64,000 nucleotides of DNA, taken from NCBI GenBank assembly GCA_905221605.1, contig CAJNDS010000448.1, positions 1 through 64,000 on the forward strand, written 5' to 3'. Source of the DNA: Symbiodinium natans. Its lineage: Eukaryota; Sar; Dinophyceae; Suessiales; Symbiodiniaceae. The translations under genes and the position numbers were made by a program. The notes beneath the pieces were generated by a model. That model was not told where the DNA came from and searched no databases. It saw only the letters and a list, made by a program, of their open reading frames with translations. Within the stretch, counting starts at the first letter, position 1. Each line of letters starts with the position of its first letter. Shown piece after piece: positions 1 to 9,639 of the stretch.

Positions 1-556
1 CCTCTCGGCATGGATTCTTGCCCGGCTTCAGGTTTCCCGTAACATTCGATCCGCCGACCTGTCTTGGCATACGCCATACGCGTGCATTCAAAAAAGAAAA
101 ACAAAACAAGAGTCCAACACATACCATTTACCATTCACTAGTATTCACTTCACTCACCTTGATCCACTCCAGGCGCTCGGTGGTGCCGTCGTTTTCGTCA
201 AAGTCGGTCTGGTTGATCCTGCCGAGCTGACATCGCTCTGCTCCCCTGCACCTCACGCGATTTTCCCGCAACTCACTGGCAACCCCAAGGGCCAGGTGCC
301 TTACGGTCAACGTGCACTTTCGGGACGTCATGTTGAAGATGTCCAGCATCAGGATTGTGGTCGCTGTGCAGCCCGGCTCCTGCGCACGCACACAAAGATG
401 GGCCCAGGAAAAGCCCAGGGAAAGCAAGGGCACAGCCTGCCTCACACCAGAAGTGCTTCGAGTCTTGCACAGGGAAGTCGTGCACCGTTGTGGTGGTGAC
501 CGTACCCTGCACAGAACAGATGCACAGAACAGGACTCATATGGGCTCATGACTCCA

Positions 557-593
557 CCCTAAACCCTAAACCCTAAACCCTAAACCCTAAACC
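557..593. repeat. Interstitial telomere-like repeat (CCCTAAA)n
   Basis: About five perfect CCCTAAA units, the complement of the TTTAGGG telomere unit of dinoflagellates and plants. It sits in non-coding sequence with no gene recognised on either side. Confidence 0.95.
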
Positions 594-719
594 TATCATG
601 TACCACAGTATACGGTAGCAGCTTGGCAGTGGGCTGTGGTCGTCGTGGTGGTCGGGGGCAGCGTCACGATGGGCCGTGCGAAGCAAGTGACGGAGACGAC
701 GCCACTGCCAGGGGGGGCA

Positions 720-835
720 GGAAAATGGGGGTTTCCAAAAACAGGGAGGGGTACCCTTTTTGGGGCTCTTTGAAAAGGATTCTAGTATATTGGGGTATAT
801 TTTGGGGTACCCCTATTCTGGGGTTGGTTCGGCAC
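720..835. repeat. Short dispersed repeat with GGTACCCC cores
   Basis: An AT/G-rich block with two GGGGTACCC-type cores and phrases such as 'ggtttccaaaaacaggg' and 'ttttggggtacccctatt'. Related phrases recur at about 2252-2345, 2478-2570 and 35868-35945, so this looks like one member of a degenerate dispersed repeat family. No coding content is seen here or in the following 350 bases. Confidence 0.45.
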
Positions 836-1239
836 CTAACGCCATGCCTCAGATGGTTGCCATTCACGGGGCACTCGTCTACTGACGGCGAGATCTTGCC
901 TCAACAGGCACACTGCCCGAAAGCTCAGTGCTCGTCCAGGCTCGAGTTCAAAAGGCCATGACCAGAGATTCGGAGCTCGCCATTCTGATCAATCAGCCCC
1001 TGGCAGGATTCTAGCAGTGAAGTTCTCAGGTCGCTAGGCCACAAAATTTCAGCGTGGGCACCTCGAGCGGCAGATCACGGATGCACCTGACTCATTGAAC
1101 AAGGCTCAGCGCGGAAGGTGTACACTGGCATCCAATCTGGAAGGGCCACTTCATCCGAGGCACGGGTAAAGAGGCACATCGAGTAGGCTTGCATTGGTCC
1201 TGCCTAGTCAAGATGTAGGTGGAGTGTCTTGGATGCCTC

Positions 1240-1660
1240 ACGCTGACTTAAGCTCCACGCCACCGCTGACAGGCGCCGAAGCTTTCGTGCCAGCTTGCTT
1301 GGACGCATGGTCCTTCTTGGAATCCTGCAAGCTCGAGGTCCGAGCCACAATTTGGCACCAATCACGAATTCCGTCGCCATCTGAGCTGCGTACAGACTTG
1401 GCCTCAGGTGCTGTCTCTTTCTTGCCAGCTTGCTTGGATGTCGAATCCTGCAAGCTCGGCGCTGTCACACCCGCAATTTGGAACTAACTCCACCGCCATC
1501 TGAGCTGCATACAGACTTGGCATCAGGGGCCGTCTCTTTCGTGCCAGCTTGTTTGGATGCATGGCTCTTTTTCGAATCCTGCAATCTTGGCGATGCCCAC
1601 GCCGCAACTCGGCACTAGTTCCATCGCCGTCTGAGCTGCGGACAGGCTCGGCATGTGTAG
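1240..1660 (-). repeat. Tandem repeat of about 120-130 bp with coherent minus-strand frame
   Basis: Three imperfect copies of a unit are anchored by 'ccatctgagctgc' at about 1378 and 1497 and by 'ccgtctgagctgc' at about 1625 (spacings near 119 and 128). Read on the minus strand the units give similar peptides with VRSSDGDG followed by Lys/Gln/Ala-rich stretches such as SKQAGKKETAPEAK. The peptide similarity could mean a repetitive minus-strand exon, but frames shift between units and no start, stop or splice site decides it. No function is recognised. Confidence 0.5.
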
Positions 1661-2059
1661 CCAACAAGGAGACATTGGACAACTGCTGCTCGGTGACAGT
1701 CGTTCCATGCAATGCTGCCGGGTTGTCGTCTGTCTCGCAGCCTGCGTGGTTTAGAAACAAGGCCAAGGGAGTTTAAGGAGGGATTCAAGCTGCAGCTCAT
1801 GGCTGAAATCACAGCGGAGTCACCCTTGGGCTTGGGTGCTTGTGGCGAGAAGTCGCGAAGAGCCTGCAGCGCTCTCGCAACGACCCCCAAGCGCATCCAC
1901 GGCGCGCAAGCGCGCAGTTTGGGGTTCTGCACTTTTGCGCCTCCTTGTCGTTGATCAGGATCCACTCAATCTTCTCCCGGCCGTACCTCTCTGTGCTTTG
2001 GCTGTTTCGGATCAGTTGCTAGGAATCGAGCTGCTACGCTGCGATTTGCTGCTAGACAT

Positions 2060-2138
2060 AAACCCCCTAAACCCCCTAAACCCCCTAAACCCCCCAAACC
2101 CCCTAAACCCCCCAAACCCCCTAAACCCCCTAAACCTC
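2060..2138. repeat. Telomere-variant array (CCCCCTAAA)n
   Basis: Nine copies of a nine-base variant (CCCCCTAAA with occasional CCCCCCAAA) instead of the seven-base CCCTAAA. A similar C-enriched variant recurs at 42.6-42.8 kb. The array is locally homogeneous, which suggests amplification in place rather than capture of a chromosome end. Confidence 0.9.
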
Positions 2139-2149
2139 CGATCTTGCTG

Positions 2150-3500
2150 CGCCAGGCGACGTGTCGTCGAAGTCCGTGGCATGCACGGAGACCGACAACA
2201 GGCACCTTTGGGAGCAGTGAGAACACAGCAGAAATTGAGAACACAGAGCACTTATGAGTATTTCCCAAAATAGGGGGTACCCTTGTCTACCCCGAAAAGA
2301 ATAGAATTCCCTTAAAGGGAACCCCGCCCAAATTAGTGCACTTATCAAAGAGGGGAAGAAAAGGAATCATAATTCGACAGCAACCGCCGATTGAGCTCGT
2401 TGCATTTTGTACTCCATCTCGGAGGCATTCTCGAATACCTGCCACAGAAGAAGCAAGTCATCAAATCATCAAATCATGACATGGGCATTTCCCAAAACAG
2501 GATCTCATGATCTACCCCCAAAATGCTGCAGCCCTTACTACAGGAACCCAAGACGGGGTACCCACGTGGAACCCAGATATAAGCAAACCGTGGCCCCTTG
2601 CTTTGCACTCCCCGCCTTCAGGGACGCGTCGGCGACGCAGCCCGGGGGGCCGCAACTCCACTCGGCAGTCCTCGGAGACCGGGGGTACAGTAGTTGGCCT
2701 CTTTTTTTGGGGGGGGTGGGGGTACGGTATACTTGGAGGCTTACGGAACTTATGACTTATGATTCATATGATTACATAATCTTACATATAATTTATGATG
2801 GGCTCATGAGGCAGGAGGCATCATGGGTTCTATCTGGGGTTGTGAAGAAGCACAGGCACGAGGCCCAAGTAATTACCCCGGCCTGCTGACCTTGCTCCAC
2901 TCGACGTAGAACTTGGGGGAATCGGGGGTCGGCGCCCTGACAAATCTTCCTCTATCTTCCTCTTCTTACCGCATGCGTAGGGGCGTTGTAGGTTCTCAAA
3001 CAAACACTTGTCAGGAAGAGAGCCGGCCTGGGGCGGCCGAACAAGTCGTACTGGTCCGTGCCGGTGTCGAACCAGGCAGCCTCCTCAGAAGCTGAGAGAA
3101 TGGTTTGCCCAAGCAAAGGACCAGCTGCCCTCGGCTCCTTCCCGTCTTCACGGTCCTCAGAATGTGGTGCTGAAAGGGAGGGAGGGAGACATAAAGCCTT
3201 TGAACAGCAAGGCTTGCTGTAAGCTCGGATGCTGGCTGCATTACCCCGCCTCAAGTGGCGACACGCACATGAGCTGAAAGCCGACACCCCCGCACCACCC
3301 GCTGAGCAGCTGAGCATGCCACTCCCTGGACTCGACAGGAGCCCAGCCCTGCTCAATCCTCGTGATCTCGCGCTGCTGACATGCGCTGAGCATGCTGAGG
3401 GTCCTACTTGCTCTCTGTTGCAGTTCGGGGACATGTGCCAGATGTGGCAAAAATGTCACGCATGCGCCGTTTCCAGCCGGCGCCGGCTCGCGAAAACTGT
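2150..3500. other. Non-coding or unrecognised stretch
   Basis: Contains two members of the GGTACCCC-type dispersed repeat (about 2252-2345 and 2478-2570), a G-run near 2710 and AT-rich sequence at 2750-2800. Several open frames overlap on both strands at 2.9-3.5 kb but none has a coherent composition or motif, so no gene is called. Confidence 0.4.
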
Positions 3501-3507
3501 GCTGAAC

Positions 3508-4650
3508 TCAGATGAGGTCTTCTATGTCTCTGACATGGCCCACTGCATCGTGTAGCTGACAGTCGTGCTTGGTTGGGCAGGTATTGCACGAGTGCCCGCA
3601 CGGCATCTCCGGCTGGCTTTCCAGCTTCGTCTTTATGGAAGGGGCCAGCTTCTGCCAAGCCTCCTCCAGCAATCCGGCGGTCTTTGGAGCATCCTCAAAC
3701 CCTTTCTTCGTCAAAGCCTTGGCCTTCTCCTCCCAATCTCCAGGTCCCGACACCGAAATCATCTCAACAAGGGCCACCTCCCAGTCCGCAAGCCCGTCAG
3801 AGAAGGTGCCGTGGCAGGGTTCGCTGTCGGGATCCTTCATGGCGACCCCGGAGTCTTCAAGCCGTCGACGGAGCTCGCCAGTCTCGAGTCCCATCCAGTG
3901 CTCAACGGCGGCTCCCTTCAGGTAGAGCTGCGGAAGCTCGATTCCCACATCTGCCAGCGTCTGCAGGCCTCCAGGTAAGTCGGGTCCTGTCTCACTCAAG
4001 TCAACCACCTTCATTGACTTGGCTCCAGAAGCTCTCAGCTTTTCAACGCCATGAGCACTCGCTGCATCCAGTGGCTCGTGTATGGTTCCCCGCATAAACA
4101 GCACAGGTCGTTCATCGTTTGCATAGGCACCTGCGAACGCGAGCCATGTTGCCTTCGCCGCATCATCTAGAGTAGCCGCTTCCGTACTTTCCGTATTTTG
4201 GAGCAAGCTGTCTACAAACTGAGCAGCCGCCGCATTCCCGTCCTCCTCAGCAAGACTTCGTGCCTTCAGGAGCTCCTGCCGTGCTCGGGGCAGGTGCTTC
4301 AACTGCAGGAGGGCGAAGCCGTAGCCAAGACTCACCGTCGCCTTCTTGGAAACGTCCGAGCCTGCCAACGTCAAAGCTGCTTCGTAGTGTGGCAGCGCAG
4401 CTTCCGTGCCACCGGGTCCGGCTCGTGTCCACAGGGCCTCTGCCATTAGCAAATGTCCATCCAGCCCTAAACCGGAGCTTTTGGAAACACGTTCCAAGCA
4501 CTCCACTGCAGCCTGTGCATCACCCTCACTCAAAAGGTTCTGCGCGCTGGCCAGCTCATCCATCAAAGGCCACAACAAAGAGGTCGCAAAATGTCCCCCA
4601 GAAACGAAACCCCTCGAAAGCCTCGGAGATACTTCACACGAACCCGTCAA
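3508..4650 (-). CDS. TPR + glutaredoxin-fold domain protein with C-terminal Cys cluster
   Basis: A 380-residue uninterrupted frame, unusual in this exon-fragmented window. Residues about 30-160 are Ala/Leu-rich helical pairs of TPR type (for example LLSEGDAQAAVECLERV and YGFALLQLKHLPRARQELL). Residues about 181-270 resemble a thioredoxin/glutaredoxin fold: PVLFMRGTIHEP at strand 1, then a KVVDLSE strand and a cis-Pro segment IELPQLYLKG. The usual CxxC/CGFS active site is replaced by GTIHEP, so redox catalysis is unlikely. The C-terminus has Cys 351, 355, 358 and 364 (CGHSCNTCPTKHDC), which could bind zinc or an Fe-S cluster. The first 29 residues may be non-coding or a leader, since Met30 (codon at 4563-4561) begins the TPR region and is a good alternative start. 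The family cannot be named precisely; a PICOT-like cochaperone or Fe-S role is only inference. Confidence 0.75.
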   Translation of the reverse strand: MTGSCEVSPRLSRGFVSGGHFATSLLWPLMDELASAQNLLSEGDAQAAVECLERVSKSSGLGLDGHLLMAEALWTRAGPGGTEAALPHYEAALTLAGSDVSKKATVSLGYGFALLQLKHLPRARQELLKARSLAEEDGNAAAAQFVDSLLQNTESTEAATLDDAAKATWLAFAGAYANDERPVLFMRGTIHEPLDAASAHGVEKLRASGAKSMKVVDLSETGPDLPGGLQTLADVGIELPQLYLKGAAVEHWMGLETGELRRRLEDSGVAMKDPDSEPCHGTFSDGLADWEVALVEMISVSGPGDWEEKAKALTKKGFEDAPKTAGLLEEAWQKLAPSIKTKLESQPEMPCGHSCNTCPTKHDCQLHDAVGHVRDIEDLI

Positions 4651-4659
4651 CGACCCTCA

Positions 4660-5200
4660 ACACCCGTCGAGGCTGGTCGACACTCATCGACACTCGTCAT
4701 GCCCGATCACTCATATGCCTTTCTTACGCACATGCCCTCCATGCAACCTTCATGTACAAGCTTGTGATGGCTGGCAAAGCTTGAGCCTGAGATGTTGCTG
4801 GTGTGTGTCTACACACGTGATTGACATGTGATGGGGACTGCTTGACACAGATGCCGGGACTGCCTGCCGAATTCTTTGATCTGCCAGTCAGGAGCCTTCG
4901 CCCGCCAGCTCGCATCCTTCACGCAAACCCAAATGCAAGTCAGATCATCAGACGTCTTCTAAAGGCATCCAAAAGCATTTGAAAGCCCTTGCTTGGCTTG
5001 GCCTCCGTTTCTGAGTCATAGGTCTGCCAAGCCTGACGGGACAATAGCAGGCACCAAACACGAACTGAAGAGACTGAGGAGCTCAAATCACTCTGGGACA
5101 TCATTGGGGGCTGTCCTTTATGTGGGCCTTGTACACCTGTGTACCTGTGTGTCTCCCCGCCTCCTTCGGTCCGCCTGAGGCACTTTCATGGAACCTGGCC
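4660..5200. other. Spacer without recognised gene
   Basis: Sequence upstream of the TPR/glutaredoxin-like gene. It has short overlapping frames on both strands with no motif. It would contain that gene's promoter and 5' UTR, but no TATA-like or trans-splice signal can be assigned with confidence. Confidence 0.3.
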
Positions 5201-5202
5201 AG

Positions 5203-5267
5203 GGGTTTGGGGTTTGGGGTTTAGGGTTTAGGGTTTAGGGTTTAGGGTTTAGGGCTTTAGGGTTTAG
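5203..5267. repeat. Interstitial telomere-like repeat (TTTAGGG)n
   Basis: GGGGTTT variants pass into perfect TTTAGGG units. It lies directly next to a coherent minus-strand exon at 5275-5436, so on the minus strand it would be intronic or 3' flanking CCCTAAA. Confidence 0.93.
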
Positions 5268-5274
5268 AGTGGCA

Positions 5275-5629
5275 GGATGCAAGGGGGATGCTCGCAGGCA
5301 GGCGCACCATTCAGGAGGCTCGATCGTAGGAATGCTCTCGATTTCTTCCGAAGCGGCGCGCGGGTTTGCAGCCTGCAAGAGCCGGCGAACGTCAGCTTGC
5401 ACAAGTCCGGGACGCATGAACTCCATGCACGGAGGCTCCCTAAACCCTAAACCCTAAACCCTAAACACTAAACCCTAAACCCGCAACCCTAAACCCTTAA
5501 ACCCCCCTGGTCCTCTTGGGTGCGGAAGCGTCCGTCTTCATCGAAGGTGGACTCGGCCTGGCAAGCCATGGATGCCACGCGCTTTAGACGTCTTCTTTGT
5601 GGCAGCCCGAGAACCCCAAGGGCACGCTT
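5275..5629 (-). CDS. Two candidate exons of an unknown protein, flanked by telomere-like arrays
   Basis: Minus-strand exon 1 lies at about 5629-5512 and reads coherently (contains LGLPQRRRLKRVASMACQ, then AESTFDEDGRFRTQEDQ). Exon 2 lies at about 5436-5275 (contains MEFMRPGLVQADVRRLL, then EEIESIPTIEPPEW). The sequence between them is a (CCCTAAA)n array, which is (TTTAGGG)n in the gene's direction. The candidate acceptor of exon 2 is the TTTAG of the last repeat unit; the donor after exon 1 would be non-canonical (GA or similar). No domain is recognised. The coding call rests on amino-acid composition and on both islands being sharply bounded by repeats. Confidence 0.4.
5438..5506. repeat. Interstitial telomere-like repeat (CCCTAAA)n, probable intron
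   Basis: Eight to nine CCCTAAA units, one CACTAAA, lie between two coherent minus-strand exon islands. In the minus direction each unit offers GT (GGTTTAG) and AG (TTTAG) dinucleotides. Confidence 0.9.
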
Positions 5630-5745
5630 TAGGGTTGAGGGTTTAGGGTTTAGGGTTTAGGATTTAGGGTTTAGCGTTTACGGTTTAGGGTTTAGGATTT
5701 TGGGTTTCAAGTTTAAGGTTTACTTTAGGGTTTGGGGTTTGGGAT
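5624..5745. repeat. Degenerate TTTAGGG array
   Basis: TTTAGGG units are mixed with GATTTAGGG, TTTAGCG, TTTACGG and TTTGGGG variants. The degeneracy contrasts with the perfect array at 7.8 kb and suggests an older insertion. Confidence 0.9.
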
Positions 5746-5984
5746 TTGTTTGGCAGCGCCTCTGCTTCATGGTGCGGCTGCGGTCCATGTTTGTCACCCT
5801 TTACTTTCGGGTTGAAGGTACAGCGCAGCAAAGCTTTGCTGGCAAAACTTCACCCTGATCGTATGAGCAGATGGCAGTTTCGCAAGTACGCTCGAGCGCA
5901 AGCCATAGGTAGAGTACCGTCTGCTGCTGCCGTTGGGTACCTCATGATTGGTGACCAGCCCGTGCAACAATATTTAAGGTTTCA

Positions 5985-6023
5985 TGTCGGGTTTAGGGTT
6001 TAGGGTTTGGGGTTTAGGGTTTC
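5985..6023. repeat. Short TTTAGGG block
   Basis: About five units, one TTTGGGG variant. No gene is recognised next to it. Confidence 0.85.
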
Positions 6024-7797
6024 ACGCCCGGGATCCCAACACAAAAGCACTCGATTTGGAACCATCCCATATAGAAATATTTCAGAGGCACTTCTCTCAC
6101 CAGGAATGCTTTGGGCAGCACTGATGTATGTGAACCCTTCACCGTTACTTAGGGGCTGTATACCCTAGCCCAAAAAGGTAAACCTTTTACATCTGTTAGG
6201 ATTCTACATAACCAAAAAGGTTAAAGGTTACCGAATCCCTAAGGTTATCAGGCCCAGCATACACCGATCAAGGCATGCCAGGAGCGCGTCACTGAAGCTG
6301 CTGAAGAAGTCCGGGTCCAGTTTGCGCCCGGACTCCTGCCTCGGCGTTCATGCAGGTGACACACATCTGGTCCCAGCTCAAGTAATCTGGTAGCTGAGAA
6401 AGGTGCCGGGAAGCTGCATCTGATGTGGCTTGAACCAAGGACAGCTTCTCCTTCACTTAGGGGCCTTAAGTCTGGTAAAAACGAGGTTTGGGCTAGCAGC
6501 TTTGATGCAAAGAGAGGGCGTTCATCGAAATTCATCGAAATTGCAATGGCATGTGGCGCAGTCCTTCACCTCGTGTGCTCCGCCTGACAACGATGTCAAA
6601 AAAGGCAAATGAAGTACAACACCCATCGTTTGTCCGGCATTCCTCGCCTGGCTTGGCTGCATCCATGCGAACGTCCACATGCCGCTGCGTCCTAAGTTTG
6701 GTCGCGCTTCAACATCTGTCCATGTTCAACATCATGACCCAAGGTGCTGACTGCTGGCTGCGCTGCAGCAAACAGTGCGGCAAAGCCTGCCAGGCGGCTG
6801 AAGTACGCTTCAGCGTGGGCTGAAGTACGCTTCAGCGTGGTTAAAAAAACAAAACTCCGCTGCATGTCGCCTCCGGTCTGCGGAAACCTGCCTGAACGCA
6901 CAACAAGTATCTGACAGTTCTGGACTCGCAGGTTTGGCAGCCGCCTCTGCAGTCGAGACCTGTAAGAACCACAAGAACGTTACCAGGTGGAGTTTCCTGG
7001 ACCGTCTGACCTCAGCAAGTTTCGAACACGAAAATCGTTTATGCAAACGAAGACTTCTGAGAGAGCTGATGGAGCAAAAGCTATGAATTAATAAATGGAA
7101 GGTTTCTTGCATGCTGTCATGGCGTCATGGCATCCAGGACTTGAGCACATCGGTCGCAACACGGCACGGGAACGATGCCAAGTGCCTAACCATCAAAGGT
7201 CGCATCCGTGTGCTTTCGTGTGTCCTCGGATGCGAAACAAATCTTTCCACACAAAACTGCATCCTGGCCGCATGTTGCCACAACATGCAACAAGGACACA
7301 TTGCTAATATGACACCAGGGCTCCGACAAGCGTATGTAGTAGTACTAGCGATGAAGCGTTCTGGCGAGGCAATTGCGTTTTCAGAAAACGATAGACACCC
7401 TGCCAAAAAAAACAGCTGAACAAGTTATACGTCGGGCCTCGGAACTGTTGCGGGAGCAGTCATGAGCGCATCCCACCCGAATTCCGTAAGGTTGTGGCTG
7501 ACGGGCGCTTCAACACATTTTCTCAATGCTAGCTCCCTGGTCGCACAAACACGCACGTTGCAAACTAACCCAAGTAGACCGAACCGCAAGCGACTCACAC
7601 GCATAGCTGAAAGCACTCGAAAACATTTGCAAAATCGCATCTGAAAGCAATCGATCTGATGCCAGCGCGCGTCCCATCTTAGGACGCAAGCATCTGAATT
7701 CTACGCTCAGGTGGAGCCTCTTTGGGCATCCCTCCGGTTGCTGCAGACAGTCTGAACTGCTTTTGTGTACACACGGCTTCGAAGCTGCACCATGCTT
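6024..7797. other. Unrecognised stretch
   Basis: Contains a small imperfect inverted repeat at about 6165-6245 built on AAAAAGGTAAA/CCTTTTAC phrases and a 20-bp direct duplication (GCTGAAGTACGCTTCAGCGT) at about 6798-6838. No coherent exon, RNA gene or domain is seen. Confidence 0.4.
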
Positions 7798-7938
7798 TTT
7801 TAGGGTTTAGGGTGTAGGGTTTCGGGTTTAGGGTTTAGGGTTTAGGGTTTAGGGTTTAGGGTTTAGGGTTTAGGGTTTAGGGTTTAGGGTTTAGGGTTTA
7901 GGGTTTAGGGTTTAGGGTTTAGGGTTTAGGGTTTAGGG
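7798..7938. repeat. Long, nearly perfect (TTTAGGG)n array
   Basis: About twenty units with only two changes (GTGTAGGG, TTTCGGG) near the left edge. It is the longest perfect telomere-type block in the window and therefore probably the youngest. Confidence 0.97.
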
Positions 7939-8175
7939 CTGGCACTGCGCTGCACCTGCTCCGGAGAAGAAGATTTGCAAGGCTTGGACAGTACGCTTGC
8001 AAGCACATGTCATCACTGCATCAGAACTGCACTCATGGACACCTGCAGTTCAGGGGCTGACAAAGCAAAATTCGACATCTTCTACTTTGCTCTTGCCGAA
8101 AATTTAAGCCTCATGTTCCGTGCTTGCTGTGAACTTCAGACAATCGGCTGTGCAGAATCTCTTTTCCAGCTGGCC

Positions 8176-8799
8176 TCAACTGCCGGCCACTGCAGGTTGG
8201 CCCTGGCCCCAACAGCCCTTGCCATACATGCCGTAGCCGTGGCCCCAGCCTCCCTTGTCACATCCGCCATAGTATTTGCCCCAACTGCCCTTGCCACACA
8301 CGCCGTAGCCACGGCCCCAGCCTCCCTTGTCCTGTCCTCCAGAGTATTGGCCCCGCCTGCCCTTGCCGTAGCCGCTGCCCCACCCTGCCCTGTCACATCC
8401 TCCATAGCATTGGCCCCAACTGCCCTTGCCATGCACGCCGTACCAGTTTCGCTTGCCAGAGCCTCCATAGTACTGGCTGCCATACACGCCGTAGCCGCAG
8501 CCCCTGCCTCCCTGCCCAAACCCTCCAGAGTATTGGCCCCAACTGCCCTTGCCATGCACGCCGTACCAGTTTCGCTTGCCAGAGCCTCCATAGTACTGGC
8601 CCCAACTTTTGCCATACACGCCGTAGCTGCAGCCCCAGCCTCCCTGCCCAAACCCTCCATAGTAGTGGCCCACACTGCCCTTGCCACGCGCTCCGTAGCC
8701 TTGGGCGCAGCCTCCCTGGCCTGAAGCTCTTTTGCCAAAGGCTCCATGGCATTGGGCCCAAACACCTTTGCCCCAGGAGCCTTTGCCTTGACCAGCCAT
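8176..8799 (-). CDS. Gly/Trp/Tyr/Lys-rich tandem-repeat protein
   Basis: From ATG at 8799-8797 (MAGQGKGSWGKGVWAQ) the frame is open to a stop at 8178-8176, about 207 residues. The protein is built of degenerate units of about 24 residues (72 bp) of the form GWG-GYG-YGKGSWGQYYGG--KG, with Cys in the later units (YGGCDKGGWG). Such Gly-aromatic-Lys tracts occur at the ends of dinoflagellate RNA-binding and cold-shock-like proteins, but no RRM or cold-shock domain is present here, so an RNA-granule-type role is only inference. The long plus-strand frame over the same interval (Ala/Pro/Val-rich) is its shadow. The exon may be joined to the acidic block just upstream at 8.81-9.02 kb. Confidence 0.6.
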   Translation of the reverse strand: MAGQGKGSWGKGVWAQCHGAFGKRASGQGGCAQGYGARGKGSVGHYYGGFGQGGWGCSYGVYGKSWGQYYGGSGKRNWYGVHGKGSWGQYSGGFGQGGRGCGYGVYGSQYYGGSGKRNWYGVHGKGSWGQCYGGCDRAGWGSGYGKGRRGQYSGGQDKGGWGRGYGVCGKGSWGKYYGGCDKGGWGHGYGMYGKGCWGQGQPAVAGS

Positions 8800-8809
8800 G
8801 TCAGGCTTT

Positions 8810-9050
8810 GCCGCTACAACAGGCCACTCAGTTGGCAGCGGGAGCTTCAGCAGCAAGCTCTGCTTTCGGGGTGTCGGCAAGCTCTGGTTTGGCAGCTGGC
8901 GCTTCAGCCGCCAGATCTGCCTTCGGGGTGTCGGCAGCGAGCTCGTCAGGCTTTGCCTCGGCAGCTGGCTGCTCTGCTTTTGGGTCCTCTGCATCAGGCG
9001 TGGCCTCGGCAGCTGGCTCAGAATACCCAACAACGGCACTGCAGAGCTAC
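8810..9050 (-). CDS. Acidic Ala/Glu/Pro/Lys repeat block, candidate upstream exon
   Basis: On the minus strand, in a frame different from the Gly-rich gene, the sequence reads as repeated DTPKADLAAEAPAAKPEL-type units preceded by DAEDPKAEQPAAEAKPDEL. The composition is typical of a disordered linker. The frame closes a few codons before the ATG of the Gly-rich frame, so the two blocks would need splicing to join. No domain is seen. Confidence 0.4.
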
Positions 9051-9327
9051 CAACGAACAACCAACGACTGGAAATCCTTCCACCGCTCTTCCACACATTC
9101 ATTGCCAGCGGCACTGGAGCTGCCACTGCCCTCTGGCTTGGCCTCCTCCTCCACTGCAACAGGCTTAAGATCTGCAGGCCTCAAGTCCCCAACCCCGAAT
9201 TCAGGCCTTTGACATCGCGGCTGAGTCGTATAAATTGCAAAGGTATGGGGCTCTTGGTTCCGTATGCTTGACTTGCAGGGTTCTAGACATTCGCTCTTGC
9301 ACTACTTGTTTGCACTGCCATGAGAGA

Positions 9328-9625
9328 CTATGGAGGGAAGCCTTCTGACTGCAGACACTCTGGTCCCCCACCCCCTACTGCAAGCCTACTGCAAGGTAAG
9401 CAACGAATGCAGGCTTCGCCATGCCTTTTCACGTGGAGCTCGGCCCCACAGGTCTGAAGCCGCATGAGCCCCAAACCCTTCTTGCAAAGCTTGTGGTTCC
9501 ACTTGGGTGCCTTGCTCAAATAGATACCGTCCCAGCGATCCACCATCATCCCCGATGTAGATATGAGACCCACGCCGAAACCCACCCCAGCATTGAACTG
9601 TTGCCGAGCTGCCTTCCAAAGGTTT
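9328..9625 (-). CDS. Candidate minus-strand exon, unknown
   Basis: One minus frame gives a coherent peptide, including FNAGVGFGVGLISTSGMM, DRWDGIYLSKAPKW and CKKGLGLMRLQTCGAELHV. Start and ends cannot be fixed. No family is recognised, and the plus-strand reading is no better than background. Confidence 0.28.
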
Positions 9626-9639
9626 TGACCCTAAAATAA

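Noticed and set aside
7798..7938. True chromosome end
   Set aside because: Sequence continues on both sides and dozens of blocks occur in both orientations, so these are interstitial repeats.
7975..8724. 249-codon plus-strand Ala/Pro/Val-rich frame
   Set aside because: It is antisense to the Gly/Trp/Tyr repeat gene. The Ala/Pro periodicity is the complement of the Gly-rich codons.
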